A stretch of 48,964 nucleotides of DNA from JANNRR01 sp031401675. Its GTDB lineage: Bacteria > Pseudomonadota > Alphaproteobacteria > Rhodobacterales > Rhodobacteraceae. Shown here piece by piece: positions 33,564 to 42,475 of this stretch; position 1 is the stretch's first letter, and each line of letters opens with the position of its first letter. The position numbers were made by a program, and so were the translations under genes. The notes below the pieces were generated by a model that was not told the DNA's origin, searched no databases, and saw only the letters and a list, made by a program, of their open reading frames with translations. Location of the stretch: NCBI GenBank assembly GCA_031401675.1, contig JANNRR010000162.1:1-48964 (forward strand), written 5' to 3'.

Positions 33564-34952
33564 ATGCAATACATATCCACACGTGGAACCGCCCCGGTGC
33601 TGAGCTTCGAGCAGGCGATGCTGACCGGGCTGGCGCGCGATGGTGGGTTGTATGTGCCGGCTATGGTGCCGGTGATGCCGCACGCCGACATATCCGCGCT
33701 GGCCGGGCTCAGCTATGAGGAAACCGCGTTCCGGGTGATGCGCCCGTTCATCGGCGATGCTTTGACCGACACCGCGTTTCAGGACATCATCGCCCGGGCC
33801 TATGCCGGGTTCGGCCATGCCGCCCGTGCGCCGCTGGTGCAGCTGGGGCCGAACCATCACCTTCTGGAACTGTTCCACGGGCCGACACTGGCATTCAAGG
33901 ATTTCGCGATGCAGCTGATCGGCCAGCTGTTTCAGCATGTGCTGGCCCGGACCGGGCAGCAGATCACCATAGTCGGGGCGACATCGGGCGACACCGGCTC
34001 TGCCGCCATCGAAGCGTTTCGCGGGCTGAAGGGGGTACAGGTGTTCATCCTTTACCCGCATGGCCGGATATCCGAAGTGCAGCGGCGGCAGATGACGACG
34101 CCGGTGGACGCCAATGTCCACGCTCTGGCGCTGGCTGGCGATTTCGATGACTGTCAGGCCCGGGTCAAGGACATGTTCAACGATCTGTCGTTCCGCGACC
34201 GGGTGCGGCTGGCGGGTGTGAACTCGATCAACTGGGCACGAGTGCTGGCACAGGTGGTCTATTACTTCAGCGCCGCCGTGTCGCTGGGTGCGCCGCACCG
34301 CCCGGTCAGCTTTACCGTGCCCACCGGCAATTTCGGCGACATCTACGCCGGCTTCATCGCCCGCCGCATGGGACTGCCGATCGACAAACTGGTGATCGCC
34401 ACCAATCACAATGACATCCTGCACCGCGCACTTGCCAGCGGCAGCTACACCACCGACGGTCTGCGCCCCTCGATCAGCCCGTCGATGGATATCCAGGTCT
34501 CCTCCAACTTCGAGCGGGCATTGTTTGACGCCTATGGCCGGGACGGCAAGGCGGTGACTGATTTGATGGCGGCGTTGCAAGCCAGTGGCGCCTTTCCTAT
34601 CTCTCAAAGTGCGATGGGCTATCTGCGCGCAGCCTTTGCCTCGGGCCGCGCCTCGGAAGTAGAGACCAGCGCCACGATTGCCCATGTCTTTCAGACCACC
34701 GGTGAAGTGCTTTGCCCGCATACAGCCGTCGGCGTCAAAGTCGCTGCGTCACATCTGGGGCCTGTGCCGATGGTCACGCTGGCCACGGCGCATCCGTCAA
34801 AGTTCCCCGACGCAGTCGAAGCGGCGACCGGGTTCCGCCCGGCGTTGCCTGCCCGGATGGCCGATCTGTTCGACCGGGCCGAACGGCTGACACCGGTCGC
34901 CAATGACCTCGTTGTGCTGAAAGAGTTGATCCACGAAAGGATTGCCCATTGA
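33564..34952 (+). CDS. thrC: Threonine synthase
   Basis: A 462-residue PLP enzyme of the long ThrC type. The PLP lysine is in HGPTLAFKDFAMQ (Lys112), and ATSGDTGSAAIEAF and VPTGNFGDIYAG bind the phosphate. It converts O-phosphohomoserine to threonine. It begins 12 bases after the SURF1 gene, apparently in the same transcript, and its stop overlaps the TTG start of the M16 peptidase gene. Confidence 0.96.
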   Translation: MQYISTRGTAPVLSFEQAMLTGLARDGGLYVPAMVPVMPHADISALAGLSYEETAFRVMRPFIGDALTDTAFQDIIARAYAGFGHAARAPLVQLGPNHHLLELFHGPTLAFKDFAMQLIGQLFQHVLARTGQQITIVGATSGDTGSAAIEAFRGLKGVQVFILYPHGRISEVQRRQMTTPVDANVHALALAGDFDDCQARVKDMFNDLSFRDRVRLAGVNSINWARVLAQVVYYFSAAVSLGAPHRPVSFTVPTGNFGDIYAGFIARRMGLPIDKLVIATNHNDILHRALASGSYTTDGLRPSISPSMDIQVSSNFERALFDAYGRDGKAVTDLMAALQASGAFPISQSAMGYLRAAFASGRASEVETSATIAHVFQTTGEVLCPHTAVGVKVAASHLGPVPMVTLATAHPSKFPDAVEAATGFRPALPARMADLFDRAERLTPVANDLVVLKELIHERIAH

Positions 34953-36211
34953 GTTTGCGCCTGAACACCCTGCCGAACGGCTTTCGCATCGTGTCGGAAT
35001 CCATGCCGGGCCTGAAATCCGCCGCAGTCGGTATCTGGGTCACAGCCGGCGGTCGGCATGAGCGCAAGGAACAGAACGGCATCGCGCATTTTTTGGAACA
35101 CATGGCGTTCAAGGGCACCAAACGGCGCACCGCCCTGCAGATCGCCGAGGAAATCGAAGATGTCGGCGGCTACATCAACGCCTATACCAGCCGCGAAATG
35201 ACGGCCTATTATGCCCGCGTGCTGGATGGTGATGTGCCGCTGGCGCTGGACGTGATCGCCGATATCGTGCTGAACCCGGTGTTCGACCCCAAGGAAATCG
35301 ACGTTGAACGGCACGTCATCCTGCAGGAAATCGGTCAGGCCGCCGATACGCCCGACGACATCATCTTTGACTGGCTGCAAGAGGCTGCCTATCCCGGCCA
35401 GCCGATCGGGCGAACCATTCTGGGACCAGAAGAGCGGGTCAGCAGCTTCAGCCGCGATGATCTGTCGCACTTTGTCACCGAACACTATGGCCCGGGTCAG
35501 ATGATCCTGGCGGCCGCCGGCGCGGTGGATCATGACCAGATCGTGGGTCTGGCCACCGAGCTTTTCGGCCATATCGCCACCCGTCCGTCCGGTCTGATCA
35601 TGCCCGCCGCGTTTCAGGGTGGCGAGCGGCGCGAGGTCAAGGACCTGGAGCAGGCCCACATCGCGCTGGCGTTCGAGGCACCGGGCTACCGGCATGAGGA
35701 CGTCTATACCAGCCAGATCTATTCGACGGCGATGGGCGGCGGCATGTCCAGCCGGCTGTTCCAGAAAATCCGCGAAGAGCGCGGCCTGTGCTATTCGATC
35801 TTCGCCCAGGCTGGATCGTACGAGGATACCGGCATGATCACCATCTATGCCGGCACTTCGGCCGAGGAAATCGGCGAACTGACCGAACTGACCATCGACG
35901 AATTGAAGCGCGCCGCCGAAGACATGACCGAGGCCGAGGTGGCGCGGGCCCGTGCCCAGATGAAGGCCGGGCTGTTGATGGGGCTGGAAAGCCCGTCGTC
36001 GCGCGCCGAGCGACTGGCGCGGCTGTTGTCAATCTGGGGCAGGGTCCCGGACGTCGACGAAGCAATTGCCCGGATCGATGCCGTAACCACCGCCGACGTG
36101 CGCCGCTACGCCAGCGGACTGGCGGGCAGCACCGCCTCGGCGTTGGCCCTGTACGGTCCGGTGGCCGATGCGCCCGACCTGACATCCCTGCGCTCCAGGC
36201 TTGCGGCCTGA
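34949..36211 (+). CDS. M16 family zinc peptidase (processing-peptidase-like)
   Basis: A 420-residue insulinase-type protein with the inverted zinc motif HFLEH (His47, Glu50, His51) and the distant Glu in ERHVILQEI. A glycine-rich loop GGGMSSRLFQKIREERGLCY lies in the second half-domain. It resembles the bacterial relatives of mitochondrial processing peptidase beta; substrate unknown. The start is TTG with AAAGGA upstream, overlapping the thrC stop (TTGA). No signal peptide, so it is likely cytoplasmic. Confidence 0.9.
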   Translation: MSLRLNTLPNGFRIVSESMPGLKSAAVGIWVTAGGRHERKEQNGIAHFLEHMAFKGTKRRTALQIAEEIEDVGGYINAYTSREMTAYYARVLDGDVPLALDVIADIVLNPVFDPKEIDVERHVILQEIGQAADTPDDIIFDWLQEAAYPGQPIGRTILGPEERVSSFSRDDLSHFVTEHYGPGQMILAAAGAVDHDQIVGLATELFGHIATRPSGLIMPAAFQGGERREVKDLEQAHIALAFEAPGYRHEDVYTSQIYSTAMGGGMSSRLFQKIREERGLCYSIFAQAGSYEDTGMITIYAGTSAEEIGELTELTIDELKRAAEDMTEAEVARARAQMKAGLLMGLESPSSRAERLARLLSIWGRVPDVDEAIARIDAVTTADVRRYASGLAGSTASALALYGPVADAPDLTSLRSRLAA

Positions 36212-36798
36212 TGATCGGACTGCGGAGGAAGGTCAGGCTGGAAACCGAGCGGATGACGCTGCGGTTGCCCGGCCATTCCGATTTCCGCCAGTGGACGATG
36301 TTGCGCCGCGATTCGGCGGCGTTTCTGGCCCCGTGGGAACCAAGCTGGACCGAGGATCACCTTACCCGCCGGGCCTTCACCAACCGCGTTTATTGGGCGG
36401 CGCGGGCGCAGTGGGCCGGGACCGCCCTGCCGCTGTTCCTGTTGCGCCGGACCGATGACGCGCTGCTTGGCGCGATCACGCTTGACAATATCCGGCGCGG
36501 CCCGGCGCAATCCGGCACCTTGGGCTACTGGATCGGCCAGCCGCATGCCCGCTTGGGGTTCATGCGCGAAGCCATTCAAGCCCTGACGCATCACGCGTTT
36601 TCCGCTCTGGACCTCAGCCGGATTGAAGCTGCCTGCCTGCCGGAAAACGCCGCCTCGCGCGGGGTGCTGGAGAAATGCGGGTTCAAGTACGAAGGTGTGG
36701 CGCAAAGCTACCTGCAGATCAACGGCCGCTGGCGCAACCATGTGCTTTACGCCAATCTGCGCGGCGACCGACGCGGGCGGGCGGAGACCGGATCATGA
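36211..36798 (+). CDS. GNAT acetyltransferase, RimJ/RimL type
   Basis: A 195-residue protein with RimJ/RimL features: ETERMTLRLPGHSDF at the start, a GYWIGQPHARLGFMREAIQAL acetyl-CoA binding stretch and the ending ENAASRGVLEKCGFKYEGV. Relatives acetylate N-termini of ribosomal proteins or small substrates. Its ATG overlaps the M16 peptidase stop (TGATG), extending the operon. The upstream extension of the frame is antisense-like and not used. Confidence 0.88.
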   Translation: MIGLRRKVRLETERMTLRLPGHSDFRQWTMLRRDSAAFLAPWEPSWTEDHLTRRAFTNRVYWAARAQWAGTALPLFLLRRTDDALLGAITLDNIRRGPAQSGTLGYWIGQPHARLGFMREAIQALTHHAFSALDLSRIEAACLPENAASRGVLEKCGFKYEGVAQSYLQINGRWRNHVLYANLRGDRRGRAETGS

Positions 36799-37337
36799 CC
36801 GTCTGGGTCGCCCTGCTCAGGGCCGTCAATGTGTCGGGCGTGAACAAGCTGCCGATGGCAGAGTTTCGCGCCATGCTGGAAGGGGCCGGATTGCAATCGG
36901 TTCGGACTTATATCCAGAGCGGCAATGCCGTGTTCCGTTCGGACCATGCCGCACCCGCCCTTTCGGTGCTGATCGCGGACGGGGTTCTGGCCCGGTTCGG
37001 CTTCCGTCCGCCGGTGCTGATCCTGGAGGCCGCGGCTCTGGCCCGCGCGCTGGCCGCCAACCCGTTCCCGCAGGTCACCGAACCCACCCACCTGCACGCC
37101 ATTTTCATGGACCGCGCGCTGCTCGACGCCGGTTTCGCCTTTCTGAAGGCGCTGGCCACGCCGTCGGAATCCTGGGCCGTCCGCGGCAAGGTCCTGTGGC
37201 TGCACCTGCCGGACGGAATAGGCCGCTCCAAACTCGCCAAAAGGGTGCAGGCGCTGCCGGTCGACATCACCGCCCGTAATCTGCGCTCGGTTCAGGCCAT
37301 CGCCGATCTTGCCCGCGCCATCGCGCCCAAAATCTGA
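36795..37337 (+). CDS. DUF1697 family protein
   Basis: A 180-residue protein with the family opening WVALLRAVNVSGVNKLPMA, then TYIQSGNAVFRS and a C-terminal ITARNLRSVQAIADL. The function of DUF1697 is unknown. It overlaps the GNAT stop (ATGA), so it is coupled to it. Confidence 0.88.
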   Translation: MTVWVALLRAVNVSGVNKLPMAEFRAMLEGAGLQSVRTYIQSGNAVFRSDHAAPALSVLIADGVLARFGFRPPVLILEAAALARALAANPFPQVTEPTHLHAIFMDRALLDAGFAFLKALATPSESWAVRGKVLWLHLPDGIGRSKLAKRVQALPVDITARNLRSVQAIADLARAIAPKI

Positions 37338-37403
37338 TCCCGGCGCGATTTCCGCGTGACAGTGAACCATGCAGCGCTATCTTCGGGTCAGGAGGTGGCG
37401 CTG

Positions 37404-38234
37404 ATGATCCGACCGGTTGCCGCACTGACCTTGGCCCTGTCATGCGCCAGTTCCGGCCACGCCCAGGAACGAACCCCCAGCCACTGCGTGGCTCTGGCGA
37501 ATGCGGCCCCGGGCATCGAGTTTGTGCAGCACGCCAGCTTTGGTGACCCGCTTGCCGATGAAACCGCGCGGCTGACCTATCTCGATCACGCCACGTTCCT
37601 GCTGGAAACCAGGGGCGGGCTCAGCGTCATCACCGACTATACCGGCTATGTCGGCGCGCGCGATCTGGTGCCGACCGTCGCCACCATGAACAACGCCCAC
37701 AGCACCCACTGGACCGGCACGCCCGACCCGCGCATTCCGCATGTGCTGCAAGGCTGGGCCACCAACGGCAAGGCTGCCGACCACTATCTTGATCTGGGCG
37801 AGATGCTGATCCGCAACGTGCCGACCGATGTCCGGGGCCGCACCTTCGATCCCGAAGCGCAGCCGCGCGCCAACGGCAACTCGATCTTTGTCTTTGAAGT
37901 GGCCGGGCTCTGCATCGGCCATCTTGGTCATCTGCATCATGAGCCGTCCCCGGTGCAATACGCCACCCTTGGCCGGATGGATGTGGTGATGGCCCCGGTT
38001 GATGGCGGCTACACGATGGATCAGGCGGCGATGGCACGGGTGGTCACGCGCCTGCGGTCCCGGGTCATCGTGCCGATGCACTGGTTCGACGCCGGCACGC
38101 TGGCTGCGTTTCTGGCCGGCATGCAATCCGGATTCCCCATCGAGTACCGCGATGAGCCGGACATCGATTTGTCGCTGGCCACACTGCCCGACCGCCCGAC
38201 GATCATCGTGCTGACGCCGCACTGGCTCGACTGA
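37404..38234 (+). CDS. Secreted MBL-fold metallohydrolase-like protein
   Basis: A 276-residue protein with a signal peptide (residues 1-20, ending GHA). The body resembles the metallo-beta-lactamase fold: DHATFLLETRGGLSVITDYTG is the typical opening, and GHLGHLHHE and VPMHWFD fit later histidine ligands. The classic HxHxDH loop is not intact; the nearest match is NNAHSTHWTGTPD. It may bind one metal only or be inactive. The longer frame from 37356 lacks the signal. A possible substrate is not visible. Confidence 0.75.
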   Translation: MIRPVAALTLALSCASSGHAQERTPSHCVALANAAPGIEFVQHASFGDPLADETARLTYLDHATFLLETRGGLSVITDYTGYVGARDLVPTVATMNNAHSTHWTGTPDPRIPHVLQGWATNGKAADHYLDLGEMLIRNVPTDVRGRTFDPEAQPRANGNSIFVFEVAGLCIGHLGHLHHEPSPVQYATLGRMDVVMAPVDGGYTMDQAAMARVVTRLRSRVIVPMHWFDAGTLAAFLAGMQSGFPIEYRDEPDIDLSLATLPDRPTIIVLTPHWLD

Positions 38235-38305
38235 CGCCGCCCCGCCTTGCCCGCACGGCTTGCCCGCAGCGCGCCGACGTGGTTGACAGTGGCGACGGAG
38301 GTCTC

Positions 38306-39715
38306 ATGCTGAACCCTGCCGACGCCCGCTTTGCTGCAGAACTGGCGGCTTGCCTGCCCGATGGAACCGTCCGCCCTGCCGGCGCGCGCTATCTGGAGGA
38401 ACCGCGTGCCCGGTATGTCGGCATCCCCGGGCTGGTGGCACTTCCCCGCAACGTAGAACAGGTGGCCCAGATTGTGCGAGCCTGCGCTGCGGCCCGGGTG
38501 GGCATTGTCCCCTACGGCGGCGGCACCGGACTGGTCGGCGGTCAGGTGATGCCGTCCGGCCCCGCGCCGCTGATCCTGTCGCTGGAACAGATGGCAGCCA
38601 TCCGTGCCGTCTATCCGGCGGAAAACGTGCTGATCGCCGAGGCTGGGGCGGTTCTGGCCGATGTGCAGGCCGCCGCTGCTGCTGCCGGACTGCTGTTCCC
38701 GTTGTCACTTGCCTCGGAAGGATCGGCCCGGATCGGCGGCAATCTGGCGACCAACGCCGGCGGGGTGAACGTGCTGCGCTATGGCAATGCCCGTGACCTG
38801 TGCCTGGGGCTGGAGGCGGTGCTGCCGGACGGTGGCATCTGGCACGGCCTGAAACGCCTGCGCAAGGACAACACCGGCTATGATCTGCGCAATCTGCTGA
38901 TCGGCTCTGAAGGCACGTTGGGCATCATCACCGCCGCCAGCCTGCGGCTTTATCCCCGCCCGGTACAGACCGGGGCAGCGCTGATGGTGGTGCCCGGCCC
39001 GGCCGAGGCACTGGCGCTGCTGGCGCTGGCCCAGGCGCAGGGCGGCGTGTCGGCGTTCGAACTGATCCACCGTCAGGGCCTCCTGTTCCTGACCGAGACG
39101 GTACCGTCGTTCCGCCAGCCCTTCGTCGCGCCGCCGGAATGGATGGTCCTGATCGACCTTGGCCTGCCCGAAGGCCGCTCGCCCACTGATCAGCTTGCCG
39201 ACCTTTTCGCCGCAGCCGAGGCGCAGGGACTGGTGACCGACGGCCTGATTTCCCAATCCGCCGCGCAGCGCGCAGATTTCTGGGCTCTGCGCGAGACTCT
39301 GCCAGAGGGGAACCGCCGGGTCGGGGCAATATCGTCGCACGACATCTCGCTGCCGCTGAGCCTGATCCCCGACTTTCTCACGCAGGCCGGGGCGGCGCTG
39401 AACCGGCTCGGGTCCTACCGGATCAACTGCTTTGGCCATCTGGGCGATGGCAACCTGCACTACAACGTCTTTCCGGTCCAGGGCCGCACGCGTGAGGACT
39501 ACGCCGCTGAAGCAGCCGCAATCAAAACCTGCGTGCATGATCTGGTTGACCGGATGCAGGGGTCGGTGTCAGCCGAGCACGGTCTGGGCCGGATGAAGGT
39601 CGATGATCTGGAACGCTACGGCGATCCAACCAAGCTGGCCGCACTTCGGGCAATCAAGGCGGCGCTTGATCCCCTTGGCATCATGAACCCTGGCGCCGTG
39701 CTGCGCGCCCGCTGA
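38306..39715 (+). CDS. FAD-linked oxidase (D-2-hydroxyacid dehydrogenase family)
   Basis: A 469-residue flavoprotein with a PCMH FAD domain (PYGGGTGLVGGQV, GGNLATNAGGVNVLRYGN, NTGYDLRNLLIGSEGTLGII) and a FAD-oxidase C-terminal domain ending HLGDGNLHYNVF and EHGLGRMK. Relatives oxidise D-lactate, D-2-hydroxyglutarate or glycolate and pass electrons to quinones; the substrate cannot be set from sequence. The ATG at 38306 has GGAGG nine bases upstream, which decides against the frame start at 38279. Confidence 0.9.
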   Translation: MLNPADARFAAELAACLPDGTVRPAGARYLEEPRARYVGIPGLVALPRNVEQVAQIVRACAAARVGIVPYGGGTGLVGGQVMPSGPAPLILSLEQMAAIRAVYPAENVLIAEAGAVLADVQAAAAAAGLLFPLSLASEGSARIGGNLATNAGGVNVLRYGNARDLCLGLEAVLPDGGIWHGLKRLRKDNTGYDLRNLLIGSEGTLGIITAASLRLYPRPVQTGAALMVVPGPAEALALLALAQAQGGVSAFELIHRQGLLFLTETVPSFRQPFVAPPEWMVLIDLGLPEGRSPTDQLADLFAAAEAQGLVTDGLISQSAAQRADFWALRETLPEGNRRVGAISSHDISLPLSLIPDFLTQAGAALNRLGSYRINCFGHLGDGNLHYNVFPVQGRTREDYAAEAAAIKTCVHDLVDRMQGSVSAEHGLGRMKVDDLERYGDPTKLAALRAIKAALDPLGIMNPGAVLRAR

Positions 39716-39768
39716 CCGGTGCCTGCCGAAGAATGGCGGTGTCTGCCATCGGCTTGCCCCAAAGCAAT

Positions 39769-39796
39769 GCGCCCCACCGAGGGGTCGGTGAGGCGC
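39769..39796 (+). terminator. Stable hairpin after the FAD oxidase gene
   Basis: A 12-bp inverted repeat with one mismatch (GCGCCCCACCGA and TCGGTGAGGCGC) around a GGGG loop, about 55 bases after the stop. A TTTT follows only 15 bases later, so it may be a weak or Rho-assisted terminator or protect the 3' end. Confidence 0.5.
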
Positions 39797-39807
39797 GGTT
39801 GGAGGGT

Positions 39808-39843
39808 CACGTTTTGCAAGCAGTGCCCACATTTTGCAAGCAG
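39808..39843. repeat. 16-bp direct repeat, 20-bp period
   Basis: CACGTTTTGCAAGCAG (39808-39823) recurs as CACATTTTGCAAGCAG (39828-39843), 15 of 16 bases identical. It lies between the FAD oxidase and apt, in 218 gene-free bases. A period of two helical turns would suit a tandem binding site. Confidence 0.7.
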
Positions 39844-39933
39844 CCCCGTTCGTCTCGGGTGCTCACAGGGTTAATGTGATTCCCTTACCAAAGCATTGAC
39901 GACGGCAAAATTCTGCCGTTGCGCCCTTCGGGG

Positions 39934-40473
39934 TCAGGCCCCCTCGAATTCACACAAGGCATGTACCGTCATTCCCAAAGCCTCCAGCCGCTTGCGCCCG
40001 CCAAGTTCCGGCAAATCCACGACAAATGCACAGCCCACAACTTCTGCGCCCAGCCGTTCCACTAGCCTGATCCCGGCCTCTGCCGTGCCGCCGGTGGCCA
40101 GAAGATCATCAACCAGCAGCACCTTTTCACCCGGTTGCAGCGCATCATCGTGAATCTCCATGATCGCCTCGCCGTATTCCAGCGTGTAGTGCTGCGCGAT
40201 CGTCGTCCCCGGCAGCTTGCCCTTCTTGCGGATCGGCACGAAACCCACCGTCAACTGGTGCGCCACCGCCCCGCCAAGAATGAACCCACGCGCCTCCAGC
40301 CCCACCACCTTGTCGATCCGCGCCCCGGCATAAGGATGCAGCAACTGGTCAATCGCCATCCGGAACCCGCGCGGGTCGGCGAACAGCGTGGTGACATCGC
40401 GAAACAGGATGCCCTCGTGCGGGAAATCCACGATGGTGCGGATGTAGTCCTTGACGGTTTTTTGCTTTCTCAT
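39934..40473 (-). CDS. apt: Adenine phosphoribosyltransferase
   Basis: A 179-residue purine salvage enzyme with the PRPP-binding motif VLLVDDLLATGGTAEAG and the family segments FRDVTTLFADP and GLEARGFILGGAVA. It joins adenine and PRPP to give AMP. The ATG at 40473 yields MRKQKTVKDYIRTI, as usual; a frame to 40563 adds junk. It lies downstream of an endolysin-like gene and then mtnP, whose product adenine is its substrate. Confidence 0.96.
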   Translation of the reverse strand: MRKQKTVKDYIRTIVDFPHEGILFRDVTTLFADPRGFRMAIDQLLHPYAGARIDKVVGLEARGFILGGAVAHQLTVGFVPIRKKGKLPGTTIAQHYTLEYGEAIMEIHDDALQPGEKVLLVDDLLATGGTAEAGIRLVERLGAEVVGCAFVVDLPELGGRKRLEALGMTVHALCEFEGA

Positions 40474-40540
40474 GTTCGGCTCCGGCAAGATCCGCCAAAC
40501 CTTGCCTTTTGTCGGCAACCGGCACAAGCCAGTTGTCGGG

Positions 40541-41374
40541 CTACTTCCGGGCTGCCTGCACATGCATCCAGTCGCGGTTCTCGGTCCGGCCCAGCGAAAC
40601 CCAGCCTTCGGCCTCCCAGATTTCCCAGAAGTTCTTGTAATCGGGACGTGCCAAGAAGGCCCGATCAGACCCCCATTTCAATTGGTTGTTGGTATCGTCA
40701 AAGTCATAGGCGATGCCCCAGGCATGCATCGACCATTTCGTGGCGCTGCCACGCATCAGGCGAGGGTCATAGTCGCCGCTGAAAATATCCAGACGCAGCC
40801 TCTTGATTTCGGAATCGCCGTATCGCTGGTGAATCCGCCCAAGAACCCGCGCCAGACTGGCGGCGGTCTTTTCGTGGGCCCACAAGAATGTTCGGTGCTG
40901 CGAAAGGTTCCAGGCGATGCGAAACGTCCAGGGCGAGGCCACCTTTACCAGGGGTGGCGGTGGTCGGCTGCCGTTGGGGTTGCCGTGTGGGCCGTAAAAG
41001 TTGGGCACACCCGCTTCGGTCGGCCAGCCGTTGGGGTTAACCGAAGACGGGACAACGTCCCTCCAAGCCTCCACGCTGCCGGTCGCCAGCTTCTCGGCCA
41101 GCGACGACGCAGCATTCGCGGTGTTTGGCCCCCACCAGCCATCCAAGATCCCAACAGGAATGCCAAGCGAAGTGGACCAAGCTTGCAGAAACAGCACGGC
41201 AATGCGTTTGTCGGAATAGCCTGGCCAGTCGGGGGGCAAGGCGACTTTCAGTTTTGGCAGGGCAGTGCGCAACGCCTTATTGGTGTCGGGACCGCGTTCC
41301 CCGTCAATCGGGCCGGGGTAGTCGCCCAATTCGACAAGCTTGGTTTGGATACGCCTTACATCGGAAACCTGCAT
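40541..41374 (-). CDS. Endolysin-like protein: two peptidoglycan-binding repeats plus M15 peptidase domain
   Basis: A 277-residue protein. Residues 4-40 and 56-90 look like two peptidoglycan-binding units (cores GPIDGERGPDTNKAL and GILDGWWGPNTANAA). The C-terminal M15 D,D/L,D-peptidase domain has metal ligands in MHAWGIAYDFD (His217, Asp224) and DWMHVQ (His271). There is no signal peptide or membrane segment, as in phage endolysins. The start ATG at 41374 has a perfect AGGAGG nine bases upstream, while the frame opens to 41461. It lies between mtnP and apt. It could be a prophage remnant or a domesticated lysin. Confidence 0.78.
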   Translation of the reverse strand: MQVSDVRRIQTKLVELGDYPGPIDGERGPDTNKALRTALPKLKVALPPDWPGYSDKRIAVLFLQAWSTSLGIPVGILDGWWGPNTANAASSLAEKLATGSVEAWRDVVPSSVNPNGWPTEAGVPNFYGPHGNPNGSRPPPPLVKVASPWTFRIAWNLSQHRTFLWAHEKTAASLARVLGRIHQRYGDSEIKRLRLDIFSGDYDPRLMRGSATKWSMHAWGIAYDFDDTNNQLKWGSDRAFLARPDYKNFWEIWEAEGWVSLGRTENRDWMHVQAARK

Positions 41375-41490
41375 GCAAACCTCCTGAATTTTGAAACTAC
41401 TTTGAAGCGACATCAGTTGGTATCGTAAGGAGAGTGTAACACGGGATTCGGAATTCAGCATTTGGTTTTTCTGAACCGATCAGTACGAAT

Positions 41491-42363
41491 TCAGCGCAAG
41501 ACCCGCCCCGCTACCGCATCCAGTTTTGCCGTCAACACCGGGTCGCGCTTTTCCGGGGCGGTCATCACCGCGAATTCCAGCGCCCGGTCGCAGCCGCAGG
41601 GGCAGGGGGCACGGTCGCTGCCGAGCAGCCCCGGCAGCCGCGCCACCAGACCGCGGGCCTTGTCGGCGTTGCCGGCAAGTACCTGAATGATATTGGAAAT
41701 ATCCACGGTGCCATGATCGGGGTGCCAACTGTCATAGTCGGTGATCATTGCGACCGAAGCATAGCACAGCTCGGCCTCGCGGGCCAGTTTTGCTTCGGGC
41801 ATGTTGGTCATGCCGATGACGTCGCAGCCCCAGACGTCGCGGTACAGGCGGGATTCGGCGGCGGTGGAAAACTGCGGCCCCTCCATCGCCAGATAGGTGC
41901 CGCCGCGATGCACCTGAACCCCTTGAGCAGTAGCCGCCGCAAAGCAGGCTTCGCCCAACCGGGCGCAAACCGGGTGGGCCATCGACACATGCGCCACGCA
42001 ACCTGTTCCAAAGAAAGACTTTTCCCGGGCGAAGGTGCGATCCACGAACTGGTCCACCACCACGAAATCCCCCGGTGCCAGCGCCTGGCGAAACGAGCCG
42101 CAGGCCGAAACCGCGATCACGTCGGTCACTCCCAGCCGCTTCAGCGCATCGATGTTGGCGCGGTAGGGAACTGAGGTAGGCGAATGCACATGCCCCCTTC
42201 CATGCCGGGGCAGGAAAGCCATGGAAACATTGGACAATTCCCCGGTCAGCACCTGATCGGACGGCACCCCCCAGGGCGTTTCGACGGTTCGCCATTCTGC
42301 ATTGCGCAGCCCCGGCATCGCGTAAATCCCGGATCCGCCGATCACGCCGATGCTGGTTTTCAT
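41491..42363 (-). CDS. mtnP: S-methyl-5'-thioadenosine phosphorylase
   Basis: A 290-residue purine nucleoside phosphorylase family II enzyme: IGVIGGSGIYAMPGL at the N-terminus, PRHGRGHVHSPTSVPYRANI, TYLAMEGPQFSTAAESRLYR and GMTNMPEAKLAREAELCYA. A Cys-rich segment APCPCGCD lies near the C-terminus, as in related proteins. It splits methylthioadenosine to adenine and methylthioribose-1-phosphate; apt reclaims the adenine. The ATG at 42363 is preceded by GGGGGACCT. Confidence 0.95.
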   Translation of the reverse strand: MKTSIGVIGGSGIYAMPGLRNAEWRTVETPWGVPSDQVLTGELSNVSMAFLPRHGRGHVHSPTSVPYRANIDALKRLGVTDVIAVSACGSFRQALAPGDFVVVDQFVDRTFAREKSFFGTGCVAHVSMAHPVCARLGEACFAAATAQGVQVHRGGTYLAMEGPQFSTAAESRLYRDVWGCDVIGMTNMPEAKLAREAELCYASVAMITDYDSWHPDHGTVDISNIIQVLAGNADKARGLVARLPGLLGSDRAPCPCGCDRALEFAVMTAPEKRDPVLTAKLDAVAGRVLR

Positions 42364-42420
42364 GAGGTCCCCCGTGCCGCCCGGATCAGCTTAGGCGACA
42401 AGGTTCACGGCGAAAAGAGC

Positions 42421-42460
42421 CATGCAGGTTTCATGCAGGTTTCATGCAGCTTTCATGCAT
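42421..42460. repeat. 11-bp tandem repeat upstream of mtnP
   Basis: CATGCAGGTTT twice, then CATGCAGCTTT and a partial CATGCAT: three units and a fragment of 11 bp, about one helical turn each. It lies 58 to 97 bases before the mtnP start and just past the end of the RTX gene. Confidence 0.85.
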
Positions 42461-42475
42461 ACGCGAGACTGGCGC

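Noticed and set aside
39902..39919. ACGGCA/TGCCGT hairpin as apt terminator
   Set aside because: The stem is short and no T-run follows on the minus strand, so it is not listed as a terminator.
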